Source of the DNA: Cryptomeria japonica | Taxonomy: Eukaryota; Streptophyta; Pinopsida; Cupressales; Cupressaceae | Reading direction: 5' to 3' | DNA: 60,000 nt | Assembly (NCBI RefSeq): GCF_030272615.1 | Contig: NC_081415.1 | Coordinates: 506,371,373-506,431,372 of the forward strand | In this document: positions 47,943 through 58,696 of the stretch, piece by piece | How positions within the stretch are numbered: the first letter of the stretch is position 1 | Layout: each line of letters begins with the position of its first letter | Made by a program: the position numbers and the translations under genes | The notes under the pieces: generated by a model | Databases searched by the model: none | The model's input: only the letters and a program-made list of their open reading frames with translations | Told to the model about the DNA's origin: nothing

Positions 47943-50045
47943 CTACATGAATGTAAATCAACATCTCTACCTATAGATTGGCATTTCAGTTATTCAACGT
48001 CTAGGATTGTAAATTGTAAAAACTCTTTGTTATTGTATGCATGGTTCAACTTCTCTTATTTTAAGATAAGTCATATTTGGTTTCTATCTATTCGAAAAAA
48101 AGAACATCTAAAATCAAAAAATACCAAAAATATAGCATAGATTTATTTTTGTTTTAAATCTTGTTTCTGCCAGTTTTCTATTATTTGAAAATCAGTGTCA
48201 AACTATTAATCATAATCTATGTTGATCAATATTTATTCCTGTACATCGGCATCTCCACCCGTGCTTAGGATTTTTGAATTTTGGGCTAACCACTAACATT
48301 TGTGCAACCTGTTTATGGTGACCAAAGGCAACTTTAACAACTACTAACCTATGGTCTTGCAGGTTCGCTTGTAAAAGTCTACATTTTTATCACTATTTGT
48401 AGTTTCACTAAATTAGAGTAGTGGTAAAAGAGCTTGTTTGTCATGTTTGAAGAGGTAATAGGTGTATTCTCCCCCTCGTGCAAACTTGCATGATAAAAAC
48501 TAGACCTTCCTTTTATTTTTGTTTAGATTAGAACCCTAAGATATTGTGAAAGTATCCTCTCCCCCTGCCCTCGTGGACCTTAGGTGTGAGAGAAAAAACA
48601 ATATCTTATTTTATTAGAAGGATTGTCTTTGGATAAGTGATCACTCAAAGGGTAACAACCTAAAGTGGTATTCCTTCGGGCTGCTATATAAAAATGGCAA
48701 AAGTGAAAGTCGGAGCCCAAACCTGTGACTACGTGCCAATGGTGTTAATCTGGATATAAGTCACAACCATGTTGGGTTGAATAGAGACTTAAGTGTCTCA
48801 CCTCGAAATACAGTGTACGTTGGTATCTCATAACAATGACTAGAACTAGGTTGTTGTAGTAGCCCACCCCTTTGATTGTGGATTGTAGTGATATCAGTGC
48901 AAGGGATGAACATCATGCCCTAAAGTTACTCACCATTCATATTTTATTGAGTCGAGACGGAAATCCCTTGGTTACATAAGCAATCATGGCTTCCAAGGAG
49001 AGAGTGATTGGGTTATGCCTCTAGGCCTTAGGTACCCTACCTATCCTTCTCTTGCTAAGATACCAAGATGTGGGCCTGATTTCGCTACAAAAAAGCCTTG
49101 ACTTCTAAGTCATAAAAAGTGATTGGCATATTTTCATTGTGAAAAACCAATATAAATCAAACTACTGCAAGTAAAGAGTTGACCATTTTGTATTCTTGTT
49201 TGTCATATCTTGCCAAGAAAAACCAAAAATTGACCAACAACAACCTATCCATTCGAAAACTATCCTTTGGATTTTGTGCTTGATTATCATTGTTTGTAAT
49301 CTAACAAAAACATGATCAATACAATTTGTCCAAATTTAAAAAAAAAAAACATAATTCATGACATTTGACATGATAATTGGTGATTCTAGGAAACCTCCCT
49401 AGACCTGCAAAAAAAGCCTTTATTGACCAAGTTACCATCCACATCATTGTCCAACCTTCAACCATCCTTTTGGGCTTAAAAAAATAAAAACCCACCCCTT
49501 TTCATTAACCAAATTTCCAAATCAATCTCCCATCCATTAATCCTTTAATCATTTATCCAAAAATCCAAGGTCAAAATTTTAACAATTTTTTTTTTTAGAT
49601 CCTTAATCCTTTGTGATCTCTAACTAGTGTAGTGCTTAAGAACTTTCCTATCTTAAGTATTATACCTAATTAGCGTTAATCATTTTGATTAAAATTTAAA
49701 AATCCATATCTTATGTTGCTTGGGAACTTTGCCTATCCCAAGTAGGAAAGATATAATCCTAATCAATTCACTTTTACTAAGGATCTAGATATTACCTGTC
49801 TTTGACCTTATCAAATCCAAATTCAAATCCAAACCAATACCAATATAAATCCCAAAGTCATCCAATCAAGTGAAAATCTAATCTAAAAATCAAGTCCAAA
49901 ATCCAATCCAAAGTCTAATCCCTATTAAAAACCTAACGCAATTGTCCTAGGTCTGAAAATCTCTTCTCTTAACCAAAATCCCCCAACCTCCATCATCCAA
50001 CCAACCCCCAACCTCTATCTCCAACATACTAAGGTTTACCATTGC
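47943..50045 (+). other. Old LTR/leader-like sequence
   Basis: AT-rich and non-coding. A TATATAAAAATGG box lies near 48686. From there to 50045 the sequence could be LTR and leader of the element whose gag starts at 50046. No clear LTR terminus or primer-binding site was found, so limits are unknown. Confidence 0.35.
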
Positions 50046-50800
50046 ATGGTCTACACAAGAGCTCAAAAGAAAAAAAATCATGGATTCAAAACAAGTAATC
50101 TCCCTAACCAGAATGAAACCCCTTATGGGATGCCAGATACAACAAATCAAGCCCAAACACCACAAGAAGAACAAGTGCTCGTAGACCAACCTGATGTCTC
50201 TCCTAGTTTGGTCGCCTTCCTCCAAGATCAATACAACCAATAAAAAATGGAGAATGTTATCTAAATGAACCAAGACATAGTCCTATTAGACATAATCCAA
50301 AATGGAGCTAGACTACTTTATTAAGCAGTTGTTGCCACCTCTTAAAGAGAGCATATAACTAGATAGCTTTGTTTCTTTTATGGGCATGTGTGATCATGTA
50401 GAGAATATTGAATTAAAGTTGCTTGCCTCTAATATTTTTGAGTGGCTCTTCTACATCTTCTTATCTTTCTAAGTTCCAAACATCTAATACTTTTTCAAAT
50501 TGTTCAAAAAAGATAAACAGGATAATGTGCACTTTAAATATGACATCTTTTTAAGCCTTGTATTGTTAGAAAGTTTATCAAGTTGCAAGAGCCCTTGGAT
50601 ACAATGCTTGAAATCCACTCATCCTCTAATTTGACTACTCTTCCACCCATTATTCCACCATATCCAACTAGAGGATTGCCTGGAAACTATAATGAGAGTG
50701 TATTTTGTAACTCTTTATAGAGTTAATGATTGACACATTCAAGTTTGCACAATTTTGCATCATTAAGTGGAAGATTGGATAAATAGTAATAAAATTCATA
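50046..50800 (+). pseudogene. Possible gag remnant of an old LTR element
   Basis: MVYTRAQKKKNHGF opens a 65-codon frame rich in Gln, Asn and Pro, ending at 50243. This is similar in style to gypsy gag N termini. Beyond it, frame-broken pieces such as FMGMCDHVENIELKLLASN (near 50380-50440) resemble the capsid region. No protease or RT follows before 51294. Assignment is tentative. Confidence 0.35.
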
Positions 50801-51294
50801 TAAAGGGTGCCAATAATAGGGAAAATCCTTTAGTTTACCCCCCAAATTAAAATATTAAAAAATATTTACTAAAAATGTCCATGCATGTCACAAAGAGGAT
50901 CCATTTATCATGGAACATACACATATTTCTAGAGATTATATGGATGGTTTTACATCGATTCTCATTTGTAGTAGCATATGTATGGTTTTGAAAAGGCCAA
51001 TGAAACCTCAAGTTATACATTGTATTAAGGTCTTGATATATGCATGCCTTAAAATGACCATGTTGAGAATTGAATGCTTGTGTATTGAATAAACAAGGGA
51101 AGAATAATGACATTAATTATGTCAAACCCTTCTTTTCATTCTAGGCATGCTACTTCTTCATGGGTTCCAAAAAAATATTAAGCAAAAATGAATATTGTAT
51201 GTGGAGTCACCTCCAAATAAGGAACATGATTAAAAGAGAATAAATTAATAGTTACACCTATTGCTAGTATTCTTGAGATAAAGTACTTGAAGAC
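50801..51294. other. Spacer up to the gag-only copia element
   Basis: AT-rich, no coding region recognised. It may be further remnant of the element that starts at 50046. Confidence 0.35.
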
Positions 51295-52423
51295 TGTTGG
51301 CTTGATGATGATTGTAATGTATGCATCACTTGTTGTCATTGATGAAACACTCTCACACACACATATGATTACATTGACTACCGGTTTAACTTCATTGGTT
51401 TACACTATTAACCTGTATGTTTAAGGTCTATCTCTAATCGGTACTCTGTGTCAACCAGTATGTGCTTAAGAGATAACCCGTGGTTACATTAAGTCGACAT
51501 TAAAATGAAGATGAAAATGAAAATGGAGATCAAACAGAAGATTCCAAGACAACGGTTCACATGTTTTGTTCCAACTGGTATTGATTGTTCTAACCGGTAT
51601 TTGATTTTGTGATGAGTTACCAGCACCATTTTCTTGACGGTCATTTTTGTGATGAGCTATGTTTACTTGTTTAGATACACTGCACCTAGGAAATTGTGTT
51701 TTTGATTTCCTATGGCCGACATAAGATTTGTATGTCTACTTAAAGACATCTTAGTGAATCATTTAAAAGAGAGAACTGATATAGAAGAAGATTTTATGCG
51801 AATACTAATATGCTTAAAGAGTGAAAGCTTTTGTTGAAGAGAGATACATGTTAAGATGAAGAGCAGTGTTGAATGTACTTAGAATGATCTGATCAAGCAA
51901 GTCTTGTACTACTCAGAACAGATCAAACCTTTCTTGTTGTTTTCTAATCATTACAACATAATCAAATCCCCTAACCGGGTAAGCTCTAACAGGCTTCATT
52001 GTACAAATCCTCTAACAAGGTGATCCATTAGTTTGGATTCTCAAATCCTCCAGCGAGGTTACTCCTAACAGGGTAGTACTCTTAGCAGGGTATAAGCTTC
52101 TAATCAAGCTTGGGATCTCTAACAAGATTCGCTCCTAGCAGAGCACTTTGTAAGTCCTTAACCGATCAGTTATCTATTACTGCAGATAGTTAACTTGTGA
52201 GTTCCATCTCATCGTGGTTTTTACCTATTTGGGTTTTCCACGTATAAACACTTGTGTTATGGTGGATGTTCTACTTTATGTGGATGTTGTTATTTCATTT
52301 TGGATAGCATGTATTTTGTTTAAATGCTTGGTTAATTTCATCTATCGGTTAGTGTTTGAAGTTGTATTTGTTTTGGTGTCACTGATTCACACCCCCCCCC
52401 CTCTGTACTTTTCAAGTCCATCA
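51295..52423 (+). repeat. 5' LTR of the gag-only copia element
   Basis: 1129 bp, TGTTGGC...GTCCATCA. U3 has several AACCGGTA-like motifs (51379-51610). A TATA-like TACTTAAA lies at 51737; the other LTR has TATTTAAA. GATTCACACCCCCCCCC near the end is a common plant LTR terminal feature. Confidence 0.88.
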
Positions 52424-52425
52424 AT

Positions 52426-52438
52426 TGGTATTAGAGCC
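52426..52438 (+). promoter_or_regulatory. Primer-binding site (tRNA-Met type)
   Basis: TGGTATTAGAGCC two bases inside the LTR, one difference from the standard site. Confidence 0.85.
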
Positions 52439-52485
52439 TAACTTCTTTGAAGCCTAACCGCTTAGAACAAAATCTTGAAACTAAC

Positions 52486-53758
52486 ATGGGGGACAGGAGC
52501 TACTTCGAGATGGTTAGAGAGCTAGAAGCTAGCAGAAATGAAATTGAATCCCTCAGGGGCAAACTGAAAGTTTCTCAAGTCAAAAGGAGAGAGCTATCTG
52601 AAAAACTACTAGAAATATCTGATAATAGTTCTTCAGATGAAGCCAATATTGAAGCTTTAGCTGATGAAGTTGAAAAGGTGAACAGTGAAAAACTGAATCT
52701 AAGAAGAGAGCTAGAAGGTCTCACTATCCGCATGAATCAAGAACTAGAAGCTAGAAGAGCTGCTGAAGATCTTATCAAGGTAAGAGATCATAAAGATCAA
52801 ATGAGAAAAAGACACTATACATGAGGACTTTATTGCTGAAACAGAAGAAAAGGAAAACCTAAAGCTAGACCTTGAGTTGGCATCGTCTCTGAAAGAGAAC
52901 CTGTCTAAGCATAATGAAGATCTTGTCAAAAAGCTTACTGAAACCAATGAGAAATTGGAGAAGTTCGTCAAAAGTTCTACCATGCTGGAAGAACAAATTC
53001 AATCACAGAGAATGAAGGGTGATATCTCTGGACTTGGTCTTCATACAACTAAAAAATGTTAAATCTCTGGTATAAAGAACAAAAATGCTCCTAAAGTCAA
53101 TAAGACTACCGGTAAGAAGGTTTTTAAACCTGTCTGCTTTGTTTGTCACAAGCCTGGTCATACTACAAATGTTTGTAGAAACAAACCTAATAGAAATGCA
53201 AATTACAATACTAATGTTAGGTATGTGTCTAGAAAGTTTGAAGGTCATTGCTACACATGTGGAATGTATGGCCATAGACATATTGAGTGCAGATATGGAT
53301 CAAACACTCCTGTACCACACATGCATCCTAGACCAAATGGTGACCAGATAAGGAATTTTGATAACTAGGTAAACCGGAACTTGCAAAGATCCTATGGCAA
53401 CCGGTTTAGTCCATTCAAAAAGGGAAAGGCAACAAATGTTGTTTGCACCTTTTGTAATAACTTTGGTCATGTGGCTATGAACTGCAGAAGAAGAACAGGA
53501 AGAGGAAATATAGGACCCTGGAGATCATTTGGTATGGTCTGTTACCACTGCAACAAACCGGGGCACTTAGCAAAGTTTTGCAGATCAAGAAATAACAGAC
53601 CGGTCAACTCCTTTAAGGATCAGAAAGGCAAGTAGAAAGTTGATGTTGAGGAAACCAGAGAAGATATGAATCAGATTTGGAAAAAGAAAGGTGATGACTC
53701 GCCTGGAGAAGAAACTGTTCGTTCACCCAGTGAAGAGAATCCAGCACTAGTGACTTAA
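52486..53758 (+). pseudogene. Gag with coiled coil and four CCHC zinc knuckles
   Basis: The start MGDRSYFEMVRELEASRNE leads into a heptad-rich, Glu/Lys/Leu coiled coil of about 190 residues (52486-53000). Four CX2CX4HX4C knuckles follow: CFVCHKPGHTTNVC (near 53137), CYTCGMYGHRHIEC (53250), CTFCNNFGHVAMNC (53444) and CYHCNKPGHLAKFC (53541). The tail is acidic and ends ENPALVT at 53758. One frameshift near 52800 and stops at 53060 (TAA), 53366 (TAG) and 53633 (TAG) disable it. It would bind and package element RNA. Four knuckles are more than the one or two usual for copia gag. Confidence 0.8.
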
Positions 53759-54211
53759 GCCTGTCTAACACGGCTAAGGGGAGCTTAACGGTAAAACATC
53801 TCCGGACCCCTTGTAAAATGAGCGGGAAAGAATTTTTTGAATTATAATTTTTTGGTGAATTTTTGTTAACCTGTTATCAACCGGTATTTTACTTAAGCGG
53901 TAAATAAAAATTAGGGTTTGTAACCTAAAGTGCGAGCATTTATTACAGTTGGTAAAGAGGATAAAAACAAGTTTTACTTTATCATTTTTACCCTAACTCT
54001 TTTGAAAAAGAAATTTGAAGCAATTGCAGAGCAAAACAAGATTGTCTTGTTGTCAATTGGAAAATTGTTTCATGTTTAGAGAAATCAAGCTGAATCGAAA
54101 GTTGCAGAGAGGCGAATGGGTGTACATTTGGACATTTCAACTGGGAAACGGAGCGACGTGCAAGATACAAGATATTTCTTTGTATACCGCTACGAAATGT
54201 GTTTAACTAGA
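53759..54211 (+). other. Intergenic region between gag and the large ORF
   Basis: Stop-rich in all forward frames to about 53940, so gag and the next frame are not fused. It contains CCGGTATTTTACTTAAG, ATTAGGGTTTG and GGATAAAAAC. These look like plant promoter or 5' UTR sequence, but no proof is available. Confidence 0.4.
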
Positions 54212-57200
54212 ATGGCATCTACTTCTAAGTCTGGAGAAAGGTTGATGCTCACTACTCAGCCTGAGGAAGCTCTAAAGGCAGATGAAATTATGTCTTATAA
54301 TGCATTATCGCAAGTCCCGAGTGATGTTGTGGTCAAATGTGACTTGTCCAACTATATAGATTGCAAGATAGAAGATTTAGGAACTCTACACATCTATACT
54401 CAACTGAAATCACTTTGTAATAAGAGCGGAAAGATTGAAACCAAATATGCTAATGTTTTTGAAAAAGGGTTTCATAATGCCGCATATTTTCTTGAAGATT
54501 TTGAGGAAGAACACATAAGAATCATCTTGAGTTGAGTCCACTGAGAGAATGTGTATTTGGAAAGGACCCATACAATAATCAAGGAAGCTATTAGGGTTGT
54601 AACGGGTTATTGCTCAACCGGTGAAATTACTGTGTTAAGAAGAATTTCAAAGGATATTGTCTTCAAATTAACCGGTTCTACATCTAATAAGCGTGCTTTC
54701 TCTATCAACAATATTAGAGACCTTGCGGTGAAACTTGCATCAATGGTGATAGGCTACCAGGTATTCTATTCCAGTAAACTTAACAGTGTTCATCTATAGC
54801 AATTCACACAGCACATAGAATGATTGTTGATAATGCAGACTATGATATTTGTGAATCCATCAGAGACCAATTATTTCAAAATTTGAAATCCATTAAGAAG
54901 GACAACACACAAAATTTCAAATATGGTTAGCTATTAGCCAAGTTATTTTTCTATTTTCAGAACTTCCTACCGGATATTGGAGATATTGAATGGTCCAAGG
55001 AACAACCAGTCAATGCACATATCAAGAACAACATTAAGGTTGTGAAGAATACTTTTTCAGCTGTTATGAACAAGAATTTTAATGAATTTCAGAAAAAGAT
55101 GAGCATGAGAATGAGGTTACCTGAAGATGTGGTAAAACACTTTGCAAAAGACATAATCTTCACTGTTACCACTGACTTTTGCTTGATGCAAGCAATTGAA
55201 CCTAGAGAGGAAGAGATGGAAGATATGAGCTATGAGGTTAATCATGATTTAATGGTCAACTATGCTAATACCCTATTAGCATCGCCTAAAGATAAAAAGA
55301 AGGCAAAATTGGACATTGTGGCAGTCCAAGTTGCACCAACTAAAACCGATACTGCACATATAGCTAAAGTGAAAGGAAAGCAAAAGAAGTCTGATGAAAA
55401 ATATCCTGTGAAAAAGACCACAAGGGTGACTCAGAGTGTCCTAACCAAGAAGGAACTAGCACCTAAAGTACATGTAAAGAAGGAGAATGCAACAAAGAAG
55501 ATAAATCGGAAATTGATTTTGCAACCAGAGTCTGAGGGTACAAATTCTGAAGAAGAACCAAAGAAGTAAAAAGCAAACGACAAAACACCCGAGAAGGTAA
55601 AGGTAGTGTCGAAGGCAACTACACCTATAGATATTGCTACCTACAAACCTGACACAATTTTTGAGAGGACAATAAATACATTAGGAAGAAATAGGTTTGA
55701 TAATGTCAAAGAATATTTTGATTCTTTTACTGAAGATGAGCAGAAGCAAGTAATCCAACAGGTAATAACTTATTTGGGTCATTACAATAGATTTCCGCAT
55801 GACTTGGAAAAAGATATTTCAATCTCTTTGTATAATACTCTATTAGATAAATGGGAGGAAGCAATTCAATTGGAAAAGAAGATTATTCATGAAATATTTG
55901 TACAATATTTTCCCAATCTATCATCGGATGGAATTAGTGCTTTAATTGAGCAATACAAAGTATATTTTGATTTTAAAGTGAGAAGATTGAAGCTTCTTAA
56001 TGCAAAAAGGTCATTTGTTGAGTCTGGGACACATCAGCTAGCCTGTGTAATCAAAAAAAGGGAAGAAGTCATCCACTCTAGCAATAAGGATGATACTATA
56101 GATGATCTTCCTCGATCGGAAATGGATGTAGAGGAAATTGTTCAATTTGACGTAGTCTATCCAATCAAGAAGAAGGATGATTCCGTTATTCTTGTTGATG
56201 AAGATGTTCCGGACACAGTAGATTTATCTAGAGACATTACTGCACCATATATGGATCCTCCTACAATCACTAAAGTACAGGTTACATTAGTTGAACAATC
56301 AGGTATTCAACTAATAGTGGACAATGAACTGGCAACATAACAACTAGAGAAACCCCAATCTCCACGGGTCATTGAAACTACTCAAAAGGAGTCTACTGAG
56401 GAAGTTGTCACTCAGCTAACTAAAGATACAATAGAGAAAAAAATAGAAAGAGCTATCATTAAGAGTGTACCCCCTGAACCAGTGAAGCAGAAACTACTTG
56501 AAGATGGTGATGATGATTCTTTAAGTATCTCAGGACCCATTGACATGAACACTTTGAGTGCATCAGAAATGATGAAGATTGCCAACGTTATGCAATCTTG
56601 AGCACACAAGAAGAGACCGAAAGAGCAAAGGATTGAAGCAGAGACAATCTAGAATGCAGTAGAAATTTTGTCTGGTTTACTACCGGAAACAGTTGTTGCA
56701 CATCTTCCTACACCCATCAACAAACTTGGTTAGTTAGTTGCAGATGCATCTGATCAAATCAAATCGCTTGAAGATGTTGCTCAAATGTCTGCTGAGAAGA
56801 GCCACAAGAAGAAATATGGAGATAAACTGGCTAAGAACATTGAAAGTGGCAAAATGGCTTTATCTCATAATGGAAGTCTGTTGAAGAAAGCTATTGAATC
56901 TGGAGAGAAGTATCTTGCCTCTACCTCCAATGTTACTTTCTTTTACTCTGACATTTCTAAGAGTCAAGATGAAACCGAGCAGGAAATGGAAAGGTTATGC
57001 AAGGCATATGTCCCACTCCAGGACTCCATTCATGCCTTTAACTGGTCTATAGATGATTTGCATGACATACTGAGAAGGAATGATAATGAGAAGGCTAAGA
57101 GATTCTGATCTCTAAGAGATCTCAAGAGTCAGCTCACCTCACAGGTCGACATTCTTCAAAGAGCCTACTCCAACGCAGAAGTTATTCTTGCTACTCCTGA

Positions 57201-57350
57201 AACCTGCATGCTAGACTCAATGGAAGAATTCTATTCCCAGTTGATGTCTACCTCTGAGTATATTGCTAACATACTGGAATCATGGGAAAATGCTTTACCC
57301 CAGATGAAGCAGAATTTCAATGATATTTTTATGAGACTGGCCAATGCATG
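54212..57350 (+). pseudogene. Large unrecognised ORF in place of pol (~1,045 codons, broken)
   Basis: The start MASTSKSGERLML at 54212 has a good plant context (AGAATGGC). One frame runs to about 54790 and then, after a small indel (54784-54799), a second frame runs to MRLANA and TGA at 57348-57350. Internal stops are at 54533, 54542, 54928, 55567, 56338, 56599, 56650, 56731 and 57106, all one C-to-T from Gln or Arg codons. Segments: a mixed globular-looking N-terminal part with AIRVVTGYCSTGEITVLRR, a part near 54960-55200 (FFYFQNFLPDIGDIEW), a Lys/Thr-rich basic stretch (55290-55560), an alpha-helical part (55640-56040), an acidic stretch (56070-56560) and a helical, probably coiled-coil C terminus. 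I see no catalytic motif, zinc finger or membrane segment and cannot assign a family. Confidence 0.65.
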
Positions 57351-57620
57351 AACTTTTAAAAAAAATTGTACTATATGTTGAACACTTTGATACAGATTTT
57401 CTATATAAATGTATAAATTTTACTTTATCATTTTGGCATTGTTGTCAAAGGGGGAGTAATAATATGTATGTGTTTTTTTTTTTAATTTTGTATTTATGCA
57501 TGCATTAAGGGGGAGTATTTCATTAAAAAGGGGAATATGAGTACTTATGTAAATATGTTGTGTATGCACACTTAGCGGTATTGTATTACTCTAAAATTTT
57601 CTAAGTGTTGCCATCAATGC

Positions 57621-57633
57621 AAAAGGGGGAGAT
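57621..57633 (+). promoter_or_regulatory. Polypurine tract of the gag-only copia element
   Basis: AAAAGGGGGAGAT directly before the TGTTGGC LTR start at 57634. Confidence 0.9.
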
Positions 57634-58696
57634 TGTTGGCTTGATGATGGTTGTAATGTATTCATCACTTGTTGTCATTGATGAAACACTCTCTCACACA
57701 CATATAATTACATTGACTACCGATGTAACTTCATTGGTTTACACTATTAACCGGTATGTTTAAGGTCTATCTCTAACCAGTACTCTATGTCAACCGGTAC
57801 GTGCTTAAGAGATAACCTGTGGTTACATTAAGTCGGCATCAAAAAGAAGATGAAAATGAAGATGGAGATCAAATGGAGGATTCTAGGACAACGGTTTACA
57901 TGTTTTGTTCCAATTAGTATTGACTGTTCTAACTAGTATATGATTTTGTGATGAGTTACCAGCATCATTTTCTTGACGGTCATTTATGTGATGAGTTATG
58001 TTTACTTGTCTAGATACACTGCACCTAGGAAATTGTGTTTTGATTTCCTATGGCCGACATAAGATTTGTATGTCTATTTAAAGACATCTTAGTGAATCAT
58101 TTAAAAGAGAGAACTGATATAGAAGAGGATTTTGTGCGAATACTAATATGCATAAAGAGTGAAAGCTTTCGTTGAAGAGTGATAAGTGTTAAGATGAAGA
58201 GCAGTGTTGAATGTACTTAAAATGATCTGATCAAGCAAGTCTTGTGCTACTCATAACATATCAAACCTTTCTTGTTGTTTTCTAATCATTACAACATAAT
58301 CAAATCCCCTAACCGGTTAAGCTCTAACAAGCTTCATTGTACAAATCCTCTAACAAGGAGATCCATTAGTTTGGATTCTCAAATCCTCCAACGAGGTTAC
58401 TCCTAACAGGGTAGTACTCTTAATAGGGTATAAGCTTCTAATCAAGCGTGGGATCTCTAACAAGATTCGCTCCTAGCATAGCACTTTGTAAGACCTTAAT
58501 CGACCAGTTATCTATTACTGCAGATAGTTAACTTGGGAGTTCCATCACACCGTGGTTTTTACCTATTTGGGTTTTCCTTGTATAAACACTTGTGTTATGG
58601 TGGTGTTCTACTTTATGTGGATGTTGTTATTTCATTTTGGATAGCATGTATTTTGTTTAAATGATTGGTTAAGTTCATCTACACCTTGATGTCACC
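57634..58696 (+). repeat. 3' LTR of the gag-only copia element, truncated
   Basis: Matches the 5' LTR at about 94% to near 58681. After a ~30-bp deletion it aligns again at TGATGTCAC. It stops there, lacking the terminal GATTCACACCCC...ATCA part, because TGTTGGGATAGGG of another LTR begins at 58697. TATTTAAA box at 58075. Confidence 0.85.

Larger units (their letters stand above)
51295..58696 (+). mobile_element. Copia-type LTR element with gag but no pol
   Basis: Plus-strand element with 5' LTR 51295-52423, primer-binding site 52426, gag 52486-53758, a large unknown frame 54212-57350, polypurine tract 57621-57633 and 3' LTR from 57634. The AAAAGGGGGAGAT tract before TGTTGGC and the tRNA-Met site are typical of plant copia elements. 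No protease, integrase, RT or RNase H motif is present anywhere in 52424-57633, so replication would need enzymes from elsewhere. LTRs differ at about 65 of ~1040 positions. No target-site duplication could be checked, because another element cuts the 3' LTR. Confidence 0.8.
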
